A stretch of DNA of 64,000 bases. Origin: Candidatus Hemicellulosilyticus sp. P3. GTDB taxonomy: Bacteria > Bacteroidota > Bacteroidia > Bacteroidales > P3. Below are positions 45,501-52,447 of the stretch, piece after piece (position 1 is the stretch's first letter; each line of letters starts with the position of its first letter). The DNA is taken from NCBI GenBank assembly GCA_001543385.1, contig LPNH01000014.1, forward strand, positions 58,457 through 122,456, given 5' to 3'. The notes beneath the pieces were generated by a model that saw nothing but the letters and a program-made list of their open reading frames with translations, had not been told where the DNA came from and made no database searches. Position numbers and translations under genes: made by a program.

Positions 45501-47283
45501 AACATTCGGCCCGCATCTGCGGGTCACGTCCTGCACGCCCGGCCTCCTGCACATAATTCTCCAACGAGTCGCTGATATTATAGTGAACCACCAATCCTAC
45601 ATCTTTCTTGTCAACACCCATTCCGAAGGCAGAAGTGGCCACGATGACCTGTGCCTCACCACTCATAAAGGCGTTCTGATTTTTTACCTTCTCGGCAGCT
45701 TCCATCTTGCCGTTAAATGGCAATGCCCGTATGCCGTCACTGAATAGATGTTCTGCTAGTTGCCTGGTACGTCTGGTTCGAGATACATAAACTATCGTCG
45801 GACAATTGTGTCCAAGTATCAGCGAACGTAACAGATTGTATTTCTCGTCTGCAGTATCAGCATGGAGCACCGAATAGCGCAGATTCTTGCGCTCGGCATT
45901 GGCCGCAAAGACCTTTAACTCCAACCCTAACTTTACCCTAAAGTAGTCGCAGATATCGCTGATAACCTTCTGCTTAGCGGTTGCCGTAAAACACGAGATG
46001 GCAATGGGCTTGTCCTGTTGTTTCTTTTCCTGCAACTGCTTGATGAAATCACCAATATACAAATAGTCCACACGGAAATCATGTCCCCATGCAGAGAAGC
46101 AGTGGGCTTCGTCAATCACAAAGCGCACCACATTCCTGCCTAAAAGCAGTCGTTCAATGGTTTTCGAACGCAACATCTCTGGGGCGATATATAGCAGATT
46201 TGCCGTACCATCTGCCACCTGCTGAATGGCGGTGGCTCGCTCTATGGGGTCAAGCAGTCCGTTGATAGTCACTGCCTCGCTGATTCCACGGGCAGCGAGA
46301 TTGTCCACCTGGTCTTTCATCAACGACTGTAATGGCGTGATGACCACCGTCAGTCCTTGTGTATTCCGACCAACCATCAACGCTGGCAACTGGAAGGTAA
46401 GGCTCTTGCCTCCACCAGTGGGGAATATCGTCAGCAGCGATTCTCCCCGAATGGCCGACTCCACCGCCTGTTGCTGCATGGGAACACCATCAAACAGACG
46501 GAATTCATCATAACCAAAGAATTCTTTCAGTCCATAGTGGGCATCCAACCGCTGACGGCAGTATTCGCAATCGCCACACGATGTGTTGCACAGCAGGTTC
46601 ATCACGTTGACTACCTGCGGATAGTTGCGTATCACCCAAGCGGGTGTGATAGAAAAGATATCGTCGGCACCAATCACAGCTAAGCAATAAGCCAACTCTA
46701 TGGGGTATTGCTTGACAAGCACCTCTAAATCTGCATTGCTGCACACCTTCTTCTTAAATTCCTTTGAAATAAGTTTCAACCAATCCGGTTGAGTGTTCAG
46801 AATTTTTCCAATAAATGATTGCGAAGAAGTAGGAACATATCGAATGTATTTGAAAAAACTTTCAAACTCAGTTGTATGATGAAGCAGCTGGTAGTAGATT
46901 TCCTGTCTATCTATAGTTAACTCGTTCCATGCCGCAATTTCATCATTCAGCAAGTCACGGGCTTTTATCGAATCATTCACAGGGTTGTTCAACTCATCCA
47001 CTTGCAATTTGTCGTCCTTCACCAAATGATGATATGGACGCTTAGGGAAGAGTAACGGCGACAAGAATAACGTATCGATAATCGCGGGTTTGCCACTCAA
47101 TGCCGTATACTTCAGGTCATGGTTGATAATATTGTGCCCACACACCGTGTCACATCTTGATACAAAGTCATCAAAAACTGCCTTGGAGTGAGTGTGCATC
47201 ACAGCTCCATCCTCCCTTAGCGCTCCATAATCCGCAACCTTCTTCGTCTTCGGATTCACCTCTGTATCAATGAATACTATCAT
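42571..47283 (-). CDS. DEDD exonuclease-RecQ-UvrD fusion protein
   Basis: A 1570-residue protein with three catalytic modules. Residues about 1-170 resemble a DEDD 3'-5' exonuclease: FIDTEVNP, then CGHNIINHDLKY, and a third acidic/His motif near NDSIKARDLL. Residues about 260-600 are a RecQ-type helicase with FPTGGGKSLTFQL, DEAHCFSAWGHDFR, FTATAK and FGMGVDKKDVGLVVHYN, followed by QEAGRAGRD. A wing-helix-rich middle follows. From about 1045 a UvrD/Rep helicase starts: VAAGPGSGKTRVLVHK (about 1060-1075), VIDEAQDMG (about 1172), GDDDQNIYAFRGSDS and STIHKAKGREFDTVYL (about 1413). So two opposed helicase families and an exonuclease lie on one chain. An Xre gene precedes it and the PLD helicase follows. 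The start is the ATG at 47283; no consensus promoter is visible directly ahead. Confidence 0.9.
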   Translation of the reverse strand: MIVFIDTEVNPKTKKVADYGALREDGAVMHTHSKAVFDDFVSRCDTVCGHNIINHDLKYTALSGKPAIIDTLFLSPLLFPKRPYHHLVKDDKLQVDELNNPVNDSIKARDLLNDEIAAWNELTIDRQEIYYQLLHHTTEFESFFKYIRYVPTSSQSFIGKILNTQPDWLKLISKEFKKKVCSNADLEVLVKQYPIELAYCLAVIGADDIFSITPAWVIRNYPQVVNVMNLLCNTSCGDCEYCRQRLDAHYGLKEFFGYDEFRLFDGVPMQQQAVESAIRGESLLTIFPTGGGKSLTFQLPALMVGRNTQGLTVVITPLQSLMKDQVDNLAARGISEAVTINGLLDPIERATAIQQVADGTANLLYIAPEMLRSKTIERLLLGRNVVRFVIDEAHCFSAWGHDFRVDYLYIGDFIKQLQEKKQQDKPIAISCFTATAKQKVISDICDYFRVKLGLELKVFAANAERKNLRYSVLHADTADEKYNLLRSLILGHNCPTIVYVSRTRRTRQLAEHLFSDGIRALPFNGKMEAAEKVKNQNAFMSGEAQVIVATSAFGMGVDKKDVGLVVHYNISDSLENYVQEAGRAGRDPQMRAECYVLYADSDLDKHFILLNQTKLSISEIQQVWKAIKDLTAKRDKVSCSPLDIARQAGWGDEIDDIETRVKAAIAALEDAGFIQRGSNSPHIFATGITVKNMDEARRKLTVSPLFDEQSREEAARIIKSLISARATAEGRGAEAESRVDYLADILGMSKANVIRNINLMRQDGLLSDSHDMQAWVSKGTSLRNLDIVLKLEQYLLRRIGQQSHRINYKELNEEAQKANLTYSNVKRLRMLLHFLSLKGYIHKQEHGSIGSVSVRLQDSIEAANTRFERRTDICRYIVETLSAKRDNSKEMTIVNFSEVELLQQFIATKQATIFENQEKEKPTIADIEEALLYLTKMELMKIEGGFIVIYNTMQIGRLADRRTRYGKEQYRLLDEFYKQRIRQIHIVGEYANLMVRDYNTALQFVNDYFTMDFRKFINDYFKEERRAQIDQNITPAKYNQLFGELSHRQLDIIDDNHSKYIVVAAGPGSGKTRVLVHKLASLLLLEDVKHEQLLMLTFSRAAATEFKKRLIDLVGNAAHYVDIKTFHSYSFDLIGKQGSLDEAKDVVQRAAEMIERGEVEPSKIAKSVLVIDEAQDMGKDDFRLVQALMRQNEEMRVIAVGDDDQNIYAFRGSDSRYMQSLVSEEGAKLYEMTDNYRSDHAVVRCANRFVQRIPGRLKHTSLQSAIGEEGKVVTLKSLIDAEISTQGSTAILTRTNEETMQFAYELERRGLHATVAQSMGGFRFGNLAEVRYFLKQLGNKEEAIISTERWQEAKQRTLEAYATSTCLSIMKHFFADFEVTHHAYYHSDLREYIFESNIEDFIAADEHSVFVSTIHKAKGREFDTVYLLSPVPDGRDINDMRAYYVGLTRAKKNLYLVTEPPADYAAISIALNMHDVILDFFKVRKKIVLQLRSGDSLHYQDGYLLNKQDVSIAALSAAGKEKLKAWTDKGYAVAGAKVSFTLAWRPMNSQIEYAVCLANIDLSKVEGDNR

Positions 47284-47423
47284 TCAATGTCCCTTTATTA
47301 TCATATTTGTCATCCGTTCTTGATATATAGCCACTGAACCTAAATGCCACATTCTTGTGGATTTATCTTCTAAACGCCTATACATGTCTGAAGAATATAC
47401 CCTCTTGACGGTTTGAACAATGT

Positions 47424-47654
47424 TTACTTTGATTCCTGTGACAAGAGATATTGCTTATATTCTCTCACAAGCAGTTCTTTTATATCCACCTCTAACAGAT
47501 CGGATATTTTCAGCAGACTGGCGACATCGGGCTGAGAAGTATTAGTGCACCACTTGCTGACAGTTGAAGGAGTGACACCCATTTCACCTGCCAACCATCG
47601 AGCCGTTTTCTTCTTCTCGAACAACACCATCTTAATTCTGTTGATATCTTCCAT
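47424..47654 (-). CDS. Small Xre-family transcriptional regulator
   Basis: A 76-residue DNA-binding protein consisting of one helix-turn-helix: KKKTARWLAGEMGVTPSTVSKWC followed by QPDVASLLKISDLLEVD. It lies 140 bases upstream of the exonuclease-RecQ-UvrD gene on the same strand and has a consensus promoter just ahead. That is the usual place for a controller that represses or times a defence operon. No enzymatic domain. The link to the operon is inferred from position. Confidence 0.85.
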   Translation of the reverse strand: MEDINRIKMVLFEKKKTARWLAGEMGVTPSTVSKWCTNTSQPDVASLLKISDLLEVDIKELLVREYKQYLLSQESK

Positions 47655-47674
47655 CTATTCGAATTTTGATGGTA

Positions 47675-47682
47675 CAAAGGTA
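47675..47682 (-). promoter_or_regulatory. Promoter for the Xre-helicase operon
   Basis: The minus strand reads TACCTTTG, an exact consensus match about 20 bases before the Xre ATG. This gives a very short leader and is the only clear promoter for the whole leftward operon. Confidence 0.7.
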
Positions 47683-47757
47683 GTGATTTATCTTCAACTT
47701 CTTACATCTGTCATTAAATAATCTCTGCTATGTTCTATATTTTACACTTTTTATTTG

Positions 47758-47793
47758 GCGGTTTGAACTCGGAACCTCCAGATTATGAGTCTC
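47758..47793 (-). other. tRNA-Met-like 3' half, possible attachment-site remnant
   Basis: The minus strand reads GACTCATAATCTGGAGGTTC and continues CGAGTTCAAACC, which resembles the anticodon loop (CTCATAA, anticodon CAT), variable loop and T-loop of a methionine tRNA. The 5' half of the anticodon stem and the T-stem pairing are broken, so it is not a functional tRNA. A shortened inverted variant (AGACTGTAATCTGGAGGTTT) lies at 47949-47968. Mobile elements often recombine at tRNA 3' ends, so this may be an old att site. No integrase gene is present. Confidence 0.35.
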
Positions 47794-47894
47794 ATAAAGT
47801 GACATTTCGTCGCTTTAAGAGTGGGCTGAAAATCAACGATTTACAAAAGTGCGATTTTCTCTGAATATCAAAAATACAACTAACTGAAACAAAA

Positions 47895-48061
47895 TGTTTA
47901 CGCATTGTTTACGCAGAATTTTGGGGTAAAATAGTGGTTGATAGCAACAGACTGTAATCTGGAGGTTTCAAAAATTCGTATTTAAAGATGCTTGAAATTT
48001 GAAACTCCAGACCATAAATTTGAGGCCATCATACCCATTTTGTTTACGCATTGTTTACGCA
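47895..48061 (+). repeat. Direct repeats of tandem TGTTTACGCA
   Basis: A 21-base sequence consisting of TGTTTACGCA twice with one T between occurs at 47895-47915 and again at 48041-48061. They lie in the 560-base gene-free gap between the Xre gene and the first hipB. The rest of this gap is AT-rich and holds the tRNA-like piece and the hipB operators listed separately. The repeats may be recombination or regulator sites. Confidence 0.6.
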
Positions 48062-48075
48062 AGATTCTCGCTGAA

Positions 48076-48096
48076 AAATCGCACTATATTGGGATT
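48076..48096 (+). promoter_or_regulatory. Candidate HipB operator 1
   Basis: AATCGCACTATATTGGGATT, nearly identical to the site at 48198-48218 and related to the palindrome at 48136-48158. The two half-sites (TCGCA and TGGGA) form an imperfect dyad. Confidence 0.5.
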
Positions 48097-48135
48097 TTAT
48101 ACAAATTATGTAACTTTTCAAGTAATCCGAAGCCA

Positions 48136-48158
48136 AAATCGCCATTTTATTGCGATTT
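48136..48158 (+). promoter_or_regulatory. Candidate HipB operator 2
   Basis: A perfect dyad: AAATCGC, nine spacer bases, GCGATTT. It lies just upstream of the -33 region of the hipB promoter. Confidence 0.5.
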
Positions 48159-48162
48159 TGAC

Positions 48163-48192
48163 TTTGTATTTGAAGATTTATTGCTAACTTTG
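48163..48192 (+). promoter_or_regulatory. Promoter of the first hipBST-like operon
   Basis: TAACTTTG at 48185-48192 matches the -7 consensus, and TTTG at 48163-48166 is the -33 element 18 bases upstream. Candidate operators lie on both sides. Confidence 0.7.
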
Positions 48193-48197
48193 TACCG

Positions 48198-48218
48198 AAA
48201 TCGCAATATAATGGGATT
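48198..48218 (+). promoter_or_regulatory. Candidate HipB operator 3
   Basis: AATCGCAATATAATGGGATT lies between the -7 element and the hipB ATG, covering the expected transcription start. It differs from operator 1 at only two positions. Binding here would block transcription directly. Confidence 0.55.
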
Positions 48219-48440
48219 ATGACGCAGCAAGAAATTGGAAATGCCATCAAAGAAAGAAGAAAGAAACTCGGCATCAACCAACAGACGTTGGCTGATTTGG
48301 CGAGTGTGGCTGTAAACACCGTTGTAGCAATTGAACGTGGCGAAGGTAATCCGCAGTTGACAACCTTGCTGACAATTCTCGACACGTTAGGGCTTCAAAT
48401 GGATGTTAATATCAAGCAATTGGACTATGAGACAATGTAA
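48219..48440 (+). CDS. hipB: HipB-like antitoxin regulator (module 1)
   Basis: A 73-residue Xre-type DNA-binding protein. The helix-turn-helix is LGINQQTLADLASVAVNTVVAIERGEGNPQL, followed by a dimerisation tail (TILDTLGLQMDVNI). In HipBA and HipBST systems HipB represses its own operon and helps neutralise the kinase. The ATG follows an operator-like site directly. Its 3' end overlaps the hipS-like ATG by 14 bases, typical of coupled toxin-antitoxin genes. Confidence 0.88.
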   Translation: MTQQEIGNAIKERRKKLGINQQTLADLASVAVNTVVAIERGEGNPQLTTLLTILDTLGLQMDVNIKQLDYETM

Positions 48441-48735
48441 GGTTTACGTTCATGATTTAGAAGCCGGCATACTTCAGGAAACCGATGCCAGGGAATATGT
48501 GTTCACCTATGATGAGAATTATAAAGGTGAACCAGTATGTTTGTCCATGCCAGTACGGACAGAGCCTTATCGTTCTGCACATCTTTTCCCGTATTTCTTT
48601 AATATGCTCTCTGAGGGTGAAAACCGTCAGATGCAATCACTGCTGCTACATATCGATGAAAGCGATGATTTTGGCATTATGTTAGCAACAGCCCAGCATG
48701 ATACTATTGGAGCAGTAACCGTAAAACCGATTTGA
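48427..48735 (+). CDS. hipS: HipS-like small protein (HipA N-subdomain, module 1)
   Basis: A 102-residue protein equal to the N-terminal subdomain of HipA (RQCKVYVHDLEAGILQETDA, then LSMPVRTEPY and FPYFFNMLSEG). In one-chain HipA this region is fused to the kinase. Here it is a separate gene, as in E. coli HipBST, where HipS acts as the antitoxin. The TGA is two bases before the kinase ATG. It is assigned by order and homology; whether it neutralises the kinase is not shown. Confidence 0.82.
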   Translation: MRQCKVYVHDLEAGILQETDAREYVFTYDENYKGEPVCLSMPVRTEPYRSAHLFPYFFNMLSEGENRQMQSLLLHIDESDDFGIMLATAQHDTIGAVTVKPI

Positions 48736-48737
48736 AA

Positions 48738-49745
48738 ATGATAGAACTTTGCGTTTGCCCATCTACCTTGCAGGAAGGTTTTACCACCTATTCCCCTGCA
48801 GCCCGAAAACTATTGTTTGACGGGAAGGAGATTTTTCATGTGTTGGATTTTGACAGTCCCAACAATGAAAGTGCCGACAATGAAGCCTATCTGAAGAATG
48901 TAGGACGAATCTCGCTTTCTGGCGTACAACCCAAAGCGAGTTTGGTCTTGAACACTGAAAACAAGTTGATGAAGCCTGCCGAAGGTGAACGAGGTACATA
49001 TATTTTGAAGCCGGCGCCATCATCATATGCCTTGCTTGACCGCAAGTATTGTCCTGCCAATGAACATCTGACCATGCAGTTGGCTTCTCAGGTCTATCAA
49101 ATCGAAACGGCTGCCAACTCTATCTGTTTTTTCCGTGATGGCGAAGCCGCCTACCTGTGCCGACGTTTTGACGTGGGTCCTGATGGACAAAAGTATAGTC
49201 AGGAAGATTTCGCCTCGCTGGCAGGATTGACCAATGCCAACGGTGGTAGTGATTTCAAGTATAGCAATCTGAGTTATGAGGAATGTGCAGACATCATCCG
49301 CAAGTATGTTAAGGCTGCACCCGTAGAAATTCTGAAGTTTTTCCGTATCATCGTGTTCAACTACCTCACCCTCAATGATGATGCCCACATGAAGAACTTC
49401 TCGCTCATCAACCGTGGTGACGGAGAATATCATCTTGCTCCAGCATACGACCTCATAAACACCAGTCTCCACTTGAGTGTGCCACGCATTTTCGCCCTTG
49501 ACAAAGGTTTGTTCAAAGAGGGAATGAAGTTATCTGATACAAGAACTGTTGGCCGTAAGGACTTTGAGGAGTTTGGACATCGCATAGGTTTGCCTGAACG
49601 ATTGATAAAACGAGAAATGGATTTCTTTGCTACGGAGCATCCATTGGCAAAGGAACTTGTTGATCATTCCTTCCTGTCCGACTCCTTGAAACGAAGTTAC
49701 TGGCTTTCGTACAGCTATCGACGTGTGACGTTGGGATTTAAATGA
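48738..49745 (+). CDS. hipT: HipT-like serine/threonine kinase toxin (module 1)
   Basis: A kinase of about 335 residues with the HipA C-terminal fold. The Gly-rich loop GRISLSGVQPKASL carries Ser59 and Ser61, matching the SxS autophosphorylation loop of HipT. TYILKP supplies the ATP-binding Lys, LNDDAHMKNFSL (about residue 212) the catalytic Asp and Asn, and LAPAYDLINT the metal Asp. Bacterial HipA kinases phosphorylate aminoacyl-tRNA synthetases (GltX, TrpS). The N terminus MIELCVCPSTLQEG keeps two Cys of the zinc-knuckle seen in module 2, but the HxxC half has become YSPAARK. ATG 48738 is used rather than an in-frame TTG six bases earlier. Confidence 0.88.
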   Translation: MIELCVCPSTLQEGFTTYSPAARKLLFDGKEIFHVLDFDSPNNESADNEAYLKNVGRISLSGVQPKASLVLNTENKLMKPAEGERGTYILKPAPSSYALLDRKYCPANEHLTMQLASQVYQIETAANSICFFRDGEAAYLCRRFDVGPDGQKYSQEDFASLAGLTNANGGSDFKYSNLSYEECADIIRKYVKAAPVEILKFFRIIVFNYLTLNDDAHMKNFSLINRGDGEYHLAPAYDLINTSLHLSVPRIFALDKGLFKEGMKLSDTRTVGRKDFEEFGHRIGLPERLIKREMDFFATEHPLAKELVDHSFLSDSLKRSYWLSYSYRRVTLGFK

Positions 49746-49810
49746 TGTGATTACACTTTTCCAAGGTGTTTTTGCCTCTTTTTGTACACTTTTCCAACAT
49801 TTACATAAAA

Positions 49811-49852
49811 ATGCCCAAATGATTACCTGTTGTCAGTAATTCATTTGGGCAT
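49811..49852 (-). terminator. Hairpin after hipT module 1
   Basis: ATGCCCAAATGA (49811-49822) pairs with TCATTTGGGCAT (49841-49852), and the stem extends inward with one bulge. The T-run is on the minus strand. No minus-strand gene uses it, so it may be a relic or an RNA-processing hairpin for the plus-strand operon. Confidence 0.5.
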
Positions 49853-49923
49853 TCATGCTTTGTACTAATGTGTGAGGAAGAACGTGCTGCACTCATGGCA
49901 GAGGCTTCAAAATAGTTTATAAC

Positions 49924-49988
49924 TTGGCACAATCTGGCAAAAAAGTTGAGATTACGCCAGTTTATAGGGTTATTATTTGGCGCAATCT
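49924..49988 (+). repeat. TTGGCrCAATCT repeat cluster before the ATPase gene
   Basis: TTGGCACAATCT (49924-49935) and TTGGCGCAATCT (49977-49988) are direct copies. A near-inverted copy, AGATTACGCCAG, lies between them (about 49949-49960). The second copy abuts the promoter of the ATPase gene, so these may be regulator-binding sites. Confidence 0.45.
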
Positions 49989-49999
49989 AATATTTTTAT

Positions 50000-50007
50000 T
50001 AACTTTG
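50000..50007 (+). promoter_or_regulatory. Promoter for the AAA ATPase gene
   Basis: TAACTTTG, an exact consensus match, with TTTG at 49976-49979 as a possible -33. It lies 24 bases before the ATG at 50031. Confidence 0.65.
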
Positions 50008-50030
50008 CGTCAAAATATAAATGCAGTGAG

Positions 50031-51491
50031 ATGGAAAAATCTATTGTAGGTCGTGAAAAAGAGATAATGGAGCTGAAGAAATATCTTTCTTCGGAACAGT
50101 CGGAGTTTATAGCTATCTATGGAAGACGACGTGTTGGTAAGACATATCTTATTAAAGAGCTTTTGGAGGGGCAATTCTGTTTTAGAATGACGGGTAAGGA
50201 AAATGCTCGTCTTGGAGAGCAGTTGCTGAATTTCTCGTATGCATTATCGGATTATTTTGATGATAACCGTGTGCCTCAGAATTGGACAGAGGCGTTTCGC
50301 ATGCTCTCTAAAAATATTGAGAAGCAAGGGGGTGGCGCAAAAATCATCTTCATTGACGAACTTCCATGGCTTGACACGCAGAAATCCAGATTCCTTGGGG
50401 CATTGGAACATTTCTGGAACAACTGGGCATACTATCGGAAGGATATAAAGCTAATCGTCTGTGGTTCTGCCACCTCATGGATGCTGAACAAACTGATTAA
50501 CTCCAGGGGAGGGCTACATAACCATGTGACTCACAAAATGTTGATTTCTCCATTCTGTTTGGAAGAAATGGAGCAATATTTTCGGAGCAGAGGCTTCAAC
50601 TATGAGCGCCCGGAAATGATAGACTGCTACATGGCTGTGGGTGGTGTTGCCTATTATTTATCATTGTTTGACAAGGACAAAAGCGTGGCAGAGAATATCA
50701 ACAGCTTATGTTTTACTAATGGTGGAGCGTTGACAGATGAGTTTAACCGGCTCTATGACTCGCTATTCAAAAAGGCAGAGCATCATATTGCTGTTATAAA
50801 TGCGCTCAGCAGCGCCCGGAAAGGAATGACGCGCCTTGAGTTAATTAACAAGACAAGACTGCTAAATAATGGTAATTTCACCACGTTGCTCAAAGAATTG
50901 GAAACATGTGAATTCATACATTCATACTACCCATTCGGCAAAGAGAAGAAGAACAAAATGTTTCAACTCACAGACCAATTTTCTCTCTTCTATCTTCACT
51001 TTATGAAGGATAAGAGTAATGTCGGAAAGAACTACTGGCTCCAGAAGATGGGTACACCCGAATATGCAGCATGGTCCGGCTATTCTTTCGAGACTGTATG
51101 CCTGCATCACATCGAACAAATCGTCAACGCTTTGGGCATCAGTGGAACATTCCATTCGCCATGTTCATGGGCTTATCGTCCATCGGAAGCAGTTCTTAAT
51201 GATGTAGATGCAGACGAAGACATGAAGACTGGCGCTCAGATTGATTTGCTTATTGATAGAAATGATAAGACCGTAAGCGTATGTGAAATGAAATATGCAA
51301 GTGGAGAATACGAGATAACAAAAACCTATGCCAGCCATGTAGAGCAAAGGCTCCGTACATTTAGGAAGGTGACATCCACCAAGAAATCCTTTTCAATAGT
51401 TTATGTAACACCTTTCGGTCTTCATAATAATATGTACGCAAGGAAAGTCAATAAACAGATAATAGCAGATGATCTATTCAGAAAAGTGTGA
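50031..51491 (+). CDS. AAA ATPase with C-terminal nuclease-like (DUF234) domain
   Basis: A 486-residue protein of the archaeal-type ATPase family frequent in Bacteroidota. Walker A is GRRRVGKT (residues 31-38), Walker B IIFIDELPWLD (about 107). A sensor region has CGSATSWMLNKLI. A winged helix (about 255-320) follows, then a C-terminal DUF234 region with GAQIDLLIDRNDKTVSVCEMKYA (about 400-422), which has the D-ExK pattern of PD-(D/E)xK nucleases. Function of the family is unknown; roles in element maintenance or toxicity have been suggested. ATG 50031 is chosen because it follows a consensus promoter. It lies between two hipBST-like modules. Confidence 0.88.
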   Translation: MEKSIVGREKEIMELKKYLSSEQSEFIAIYGRRRVGKTYLIKELLEGQFCFRMTGKENARLGEQLLNFSYALSDYFDDNRVPQNWTEAFRMLSKNIEKQGGGAKIIFIDELPWLDTQKSRFLGALEHFWNNWAYYRKDIKLIVCGSATSWMLNKLINSRGGLHNHVTHKMLISPFCLEEMEQYFRSRGFNYERPEMIDCYMAVGGVAYYLSLFDKDKSVAENINSLCFTNGGALTDEFNRLYDSLFKKAEHHIAVINALSSARKGMTRLELINKTRLLNNGNFTTLLKELETCEFIHSYYPFGKEKKNKMFQLTDQFSLFYLHFMKDKSNVGKNYWLQKMGTPEYAAWSGYSFETVCLHHIEQIVNALGISGTFHSPCSWAYRPSEAVLNDVDADEDMKTGAQIDLLIDRNDKTVSVCEMKYASGEYEITKTYASHVEQRLRTFRKVTSTKKSFSIVYVTPFGLHNNMYARKVNKQIIADDLFRKV

Positions 51492-51593
51492 TTTATTTCG
51501 AGTATGATTTTTATACTCTATCCCACTGGCTCTTCAGAGGGCGCGACCGATTAGCATAAGTCCGGTTCCCCTACAGCGACAGGAGAGGCCGAG

Positions 51594-51821
51594 ATGGCAC
51601 AGTTGCACTTGATTATTGCTTCGGCAATGGTCAAACGCGAAAGATTTGAGTTTTTTGCATTGTCAAGCAAAGAAAGTAGCCAAACGGAAGACGACAGTTC
51701 TGACATTGAGGATTATACAGAAAAGGCCTCATCCGGATTCACCAATTTTCCAAATGACCGAATAAAATCGTCACAAATCACCGAAAGAAATAGAAAAACT
51801 ATAATAGTTGAAACCATATAA
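51594..51821 (+). CDS. Hypothetical 75-residue protein, doubtful
   Basis: An ATG-started frame with a short hydrophobic start (MAQLHLIIASAMVK) and a Ser/Glu/Asp-rich remainder. I recognise no family and see no promoter. The neighbouring bases 51492-51593 are locally GC-rich, unlike the surroundings, and could be a fragment from elsewhere. The whole 51492-51908 interval otherwise holds only the promoter of the second hip module. Confidence 0.25.
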   Translation: MAQLHLIIASAMVKRERFEFFALSSKESSQTEDDSSDIEDYTEKASSGFTNFPNDRIKSSQITERNRKTIIVETI

Positions 51822-51850
51822 AAATGTTAAGCATTAGACTTTTTATATTA

Positions 51851-51906
51851 GAAATGATGTAATTTGCAAATAATATTGTAATTTTGCATTCGAAATAATA
51901 TAATTT
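51851..51906 (+). promoter_or_regulatory. Promoter and repeat operator of the second hip module
   Basis: TAATTTTG at 51879-51886 matches TAnnTTTG. It is flanked by two near-identical direct copies, GAAATGATGTAATTT (51851-51865) and GAAATAATATAATTT (51892-51906). The second ends two bases before the ATG. The repeats bracket the promoter, as expected for autorepression by HipB. Confidence 0.6.
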
Positions 51907-51908
51907 AT

Positions 51909-52112
51909 ATGGAGAAGACAAAGTTATCAGTAGTGGTAAAGGCTTTGCGCAAGGAATATGGCCTTACACAAGAAGACCTCGCCTTGAAGTCGGGCGTGGG
52001 ACTTTGCTTCGTCAGAAATCTGGAGCAAGGAAAGCCGACTCTGAGGATGGATAAGGTAAACCAACTACTTGATTTGTTTAACTACGAACTAACGGCAACA
52101 CCCAAGCAATGA
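51909..52112 (+). CDS. hipB: HipB-like antitoxin regulator (module 2)
   Basis: A 67-residue Xre-type protein with helix-turn-helix LTQEDLALKSGVGLCFVRNLEQGKPTLRMDKV and tail LFNYELTATPK. It resembles the y4mF type of HipB. Its ATG follows the repeat operator, and its TGA overlaps the next ATG as ATGA. It is a different subfamily from the module 1 HipB, so the two modules arrived separately or diverged long ago. Confidence 0.88.
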   Translation: MEKTKLSVVVKALRKEYGLTQEDLALKSGVGLCFVRNLEQGKPTLRMDKVNQLLDLFNYELTATPKQ

Positions 52113-52447
52113 GGCAAGCAGAAATATACCGCAAAGACATTCTTGCAGGCATCTTAACAGAAGAAGGTGGCGAATACCGCTTTTGTTATGATGAAGCGTA
52201 TCTCGCTCGTGAGGATGTGCTGCCTGTGAGTCTGACACTTCCATTACAGACGGATGCCTTTGTCAGTCCCGTGCTATTTCCGTTCTTTGACGGACTGATA
52301 CCCGAAGGATGGTTGCTCGATGTGGCGCTCCGCAACACCGACATCAGCATCCTCGACCGCATGTCGTTACTGCTGCTGTGCTGCAAGGATTGCATCGGAT
52401 CTGTCAGTGTCGTACCCATAATAAGGAAGGAGGCGGATGATGTGTAA
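52109..52447 (+). CDS. hipS: HipS-like small protein (HipA N-subdomain, module 2)
   Basis: A 112-residue protein with the HipA N-subdomain pattern: AEIYRKDILAGILTEEGGEY, then LPVSLTLPLQTDAF and FPFFDGLIPEGWLLDVA. IGSVSVVP at the end is the strand that normally continues into the kinase. It overlaps hipB by four bases and the kinase gene by 11 bases, so all three are translationally coupled. Confidence 0.85.
   Translation: MRQAEIYRKDILAGILTEEGGEYRFCYDEAYLAREDVLPVSLTLPLQTDAFVSPVLFPFFDGLIPEGWLLDVALRNTDISILDRMSLLLLCCKDCIGSVSVVPIIRKEADDV

Noticed and set aside
47758-47793. A functional tRNA-Met gene
   Set aside because: Only the anticodon loop to T-loop half is recognisable; the acceptor, D-arm and stem pairings are missing.
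47895-48061. A CRISPR array
   Set aside because: Only two copies of the 21-base repeat are present, 125 bases apart, with no regular spacers and no cas genes.
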